A stretch of DNA of 12,744 bases from an uncultured Oscillospiraceae bacterium. Lineage in GTDB: Bacteria > Bacillota > Clostridia > Oscillospirales > Oscillospiraceae. Positions within the stretch are counted from its first letter, which is position 1. Each line of letters opens with the position of its first letter. Position numbers and translations under genes: made by a program. Below the pieces are notes generated by a model. It saw only the letters and a list, made by a program, of their open reading frames with translations. It made no database searches and was not told where the DNA came from. Below are positions 11,443 to 12,744 of the stretch, in pieces. Where the stretch lies: contig CANRBW010000028.1 of assembly GCA_947628975.1 (NCBI GenBank), positions 1-12,744 of the forward strand. The letters run 5' to 3'.

Positions 11443-12744
11443 TACTGGCCCAGGATGTTCTGGCACAGCCGCCACAGGAGGGTGGCGGTCTGGGCGCGGG
11501 TGGCGCTGCCCAGGGGGTCCAGGGTGTCCTGGCTCACCCCGGTCACCAGCCCCGCGGCGTTGGCCCAGGCCATGGGCTCCACGGCGTAGGCGCTGATCTG
11601 CCCCGCGTCCAGGAACCGGCTCAGGTCCGCCCGGCCGGTCACGTCCCGGCCCTTCAGGGCGGCGTAGCGGTAGAGGATGGCGGCCATCTGCTCCCGGGTG
11701 ACCGGGTCCTCCGGGTGGAAGGCCCCGTCGCCCATGCCGTTGACCACGCCCCGGTCGGCAGCCCAGGCCACCGCTCCGGCGTACCAGGTCCCCTCGGCCA
11801 CGTCGGAGAAGGCCCCTCCGGCCACGGCGGGGCTGCCCTCCAGCCGCCACAGGACGGTGACCACCATCGCCCTGGAGGTGGTGAGCTGGGGCGAGAAGGC
11901 CCCCTCGGCGGTGCCCACCATCATCCCCTTGTCGTAGACGTAGGCCACCGCGTCCTCATACCAGCTCCCCAGCTCCACGTCGGCGAAGGGGGTCTTGGCG
12001 GCGGTGGTCTGACCGGTGGGCTGGCCCATGGGGCTGGGATAGCGCCCGGTGCTCCCGGTGCTCCCGGACCCGCCGGAGCCTCCGGAACCGCCGGAGCCGC
12101 CGCTCCCGCCGGACCCGCCGGTCCCGCCGGAGTCCTCCCCGGTCTGGACGCTGGCGTCCAGGTCGGTCCATCGGGAGGTGTAGAGCCCGTCCAGCTCGCC
12201 CAGGCCGGCGGCGGTGACGGTGGTCCCCTTGGTCAGCCCGGCCAGCGTCCCCGACAGGGTGGCGGCGCCGAAGCTCCCCGTCCGGGCCACGGCGTAGAGG
12301 CTGACCAGGCCGGTCTGGCTGTCATAGCGGAAGGACTGGTACACCCCCGCCGCGGCCTTGGGCTCCGGCCGGACCCCCTCGGCGGCGGGCTCCACCCGCA
12401 GATTCACCTGGGCGGCCACGGCGATGGCCTGGGGCATGGCGGTGTAGTTCACCTGCTCCTGACTCGGGGCGGTCAGGGCCACCAGGGCCGGCGCGGGAGT
12501 CTCCGCCGCGCCGGTGTCGGCCAGCGCCGTCCCGGCGGTCTCCGCCGGCGCTTCGGCGGGGACGGGGGCCGGCGCTTCGGCGGCCTCCGCCGCCGCGGTC
12601 ACGGCCTTCACCAGCTCCCCGTCGGGGGCAAAGATGGCGGTCGCCCGGCTCTGGGGGGCGATGGTCAGGTCCGGGGCGGCCTGGGGCAGGGTCATGGTCA
12701 GGGAGGTGCTGGTCAGCCGCTGGCCGGTCAGGGCCTGGGCGTCC
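11442..12744 (-). CDS. S-layer homology (SLH) domain surface protein, C-terminal 433 residues
   Basis: The frame stays open to the right edge: 16 codons precede the first ATG at 12695, reading DAQALTGQRLTSTSLT, so the true start lies outside. Order in the visible part: an Ala/Pro/Glu-rich stretch (12650-12450), a beta-rich region with YQSFRYDSQTGLVSLYAVAR (about 12360-12280) that I do not recognise, a Gly-Gly-Ser linker (12134-12049), then three SLH domains: TPFADVELGSWYEDAVAYVY (from about 11990), GAFSDVAEGTWYAGAVAWAA (from about 11820) and a diverged third with AYAVEPMAWANAAGLVTGV (from about 11610). SLH triplets bind pyruvylated secondary cell-wall polymer and anchor the protein to the cell surface. 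No sortase motif is present. The gene ends directly in a terminator. Its function depends on the missing N-terminal part. Confidence 0.93.
   Translation of the reverse strand, partial: DAQALTGQRLTSTSLTMTLPQAAPDLTIAPQSRATAIFAPDGELVKAVTAAAEAAEAPAPVPAEAPAETAGTALADTGAAETPAPALVALTAPSQEQVNYTAMPQAIAVAAQVNLRVEPAAEGVRPEPKAAAGVYQSFRYDSQTGLVSLYAVARTGSFGAATLSGTLAGLTKGTTVTAAGLGELDGLYTSRWTDLDASVQTGEDSGGTGGSGGSGGSGGSGGSGGSGSTGSTGRYPSPMGQPTGQTTAAKTPFADVELGSWYEDAVAYVYDKGMMVGTAEGAFSPQLTTSRAMVVTVLWRLEGSPAVAGGAFSDVAEGTWYAGAVAWAADRGVVNGMGDGAFHPEDPVTREQMAAILYRYAALKGRDVTGRADLSRFLDAGQISAYAVEPMAWANAAGLVTGVSQDTLDPLGSATRAQTATLLWRLCQNILGQ
12049..12134 (-). repeat. Low-complexity Gly-Gly-Ser linker repeat inside the SLH protein gene
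   Basis: GC-rich trinucleotide-level repeat encoding SGGTGGSGG and further GGS units, then GSTGSTG, between the ectodomain and the first SLH domain. Such tracts change length by slippage; here the frame is intact. Confidence 0.8.

Overview
The window is GC-rich DNA from a Gram-positive Firmicute, most likely a gut Clostridium-class member of the Oscillospiraceae (Flavonifractor/Lawsonibacter-like). This is inferred from an SLH surface protein, a WG-repeat secreted protein, clostridial-type DHFR, the alr-mazF neighbourhood, RqcH, and AAGGAGG ribosome sites with frequent GTG starts. No mobile element, CRISPR array, tRNA or rRNA gene was found.

Left block (1-2890): two minus-strand genes (a TerB-like protein running off the edge, and a small Cro/C1-type regulator) diverge from a 657-residue secreted WG-repeat protein. 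The divergent promoters share their -35 region. The WG-repeat core is clearly AT-richer than the ends of the same gene and than its neighbours.

Middle block (2890-6620): a near-consensus promoter with phased A-tracts drives about 300 nt that hold no credible ORF, contain several perfect hairpins and end in terminators. I read this as an unidentified structured RNA and the most interesting item here. It is followed by a probable operon folA - nnrD - gerS-like lipoprotein - alr, covering folate and NAD(P)H repair, a LolA-fold-type spore/envelope lipoprotein, and D-alanine synthesis. The lipoprotein-alr-mazF order matches the B. subtilis ydcC-alr-ndoA and C. difficile gerS-alr2 regions.

Next block (6620-9730): a MazF/EndoA toxin without an adjacent antitoxin, a small secreted protein, Mini-RNase III (mrnC) and RqcH. 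Three of the four products act on RNA or the ribosome. The block ends in a perfect 24-bp inverted repeat that should terminate transcription from both sides.

Right block (9730-12744), mostly minus strand: a divergent Lgt-family membrane protein, a DUF4190-like two-helix membrane protein, a divergently transcribed 53-residue ribbon-helix-helix protein with three copies of GAGTATA in the shared control region, a short stretch of 32-bp degenerate tandem repeats, and the C-terminal 433 residues of a three-SLH-domain surface protein that runs off the right edge.
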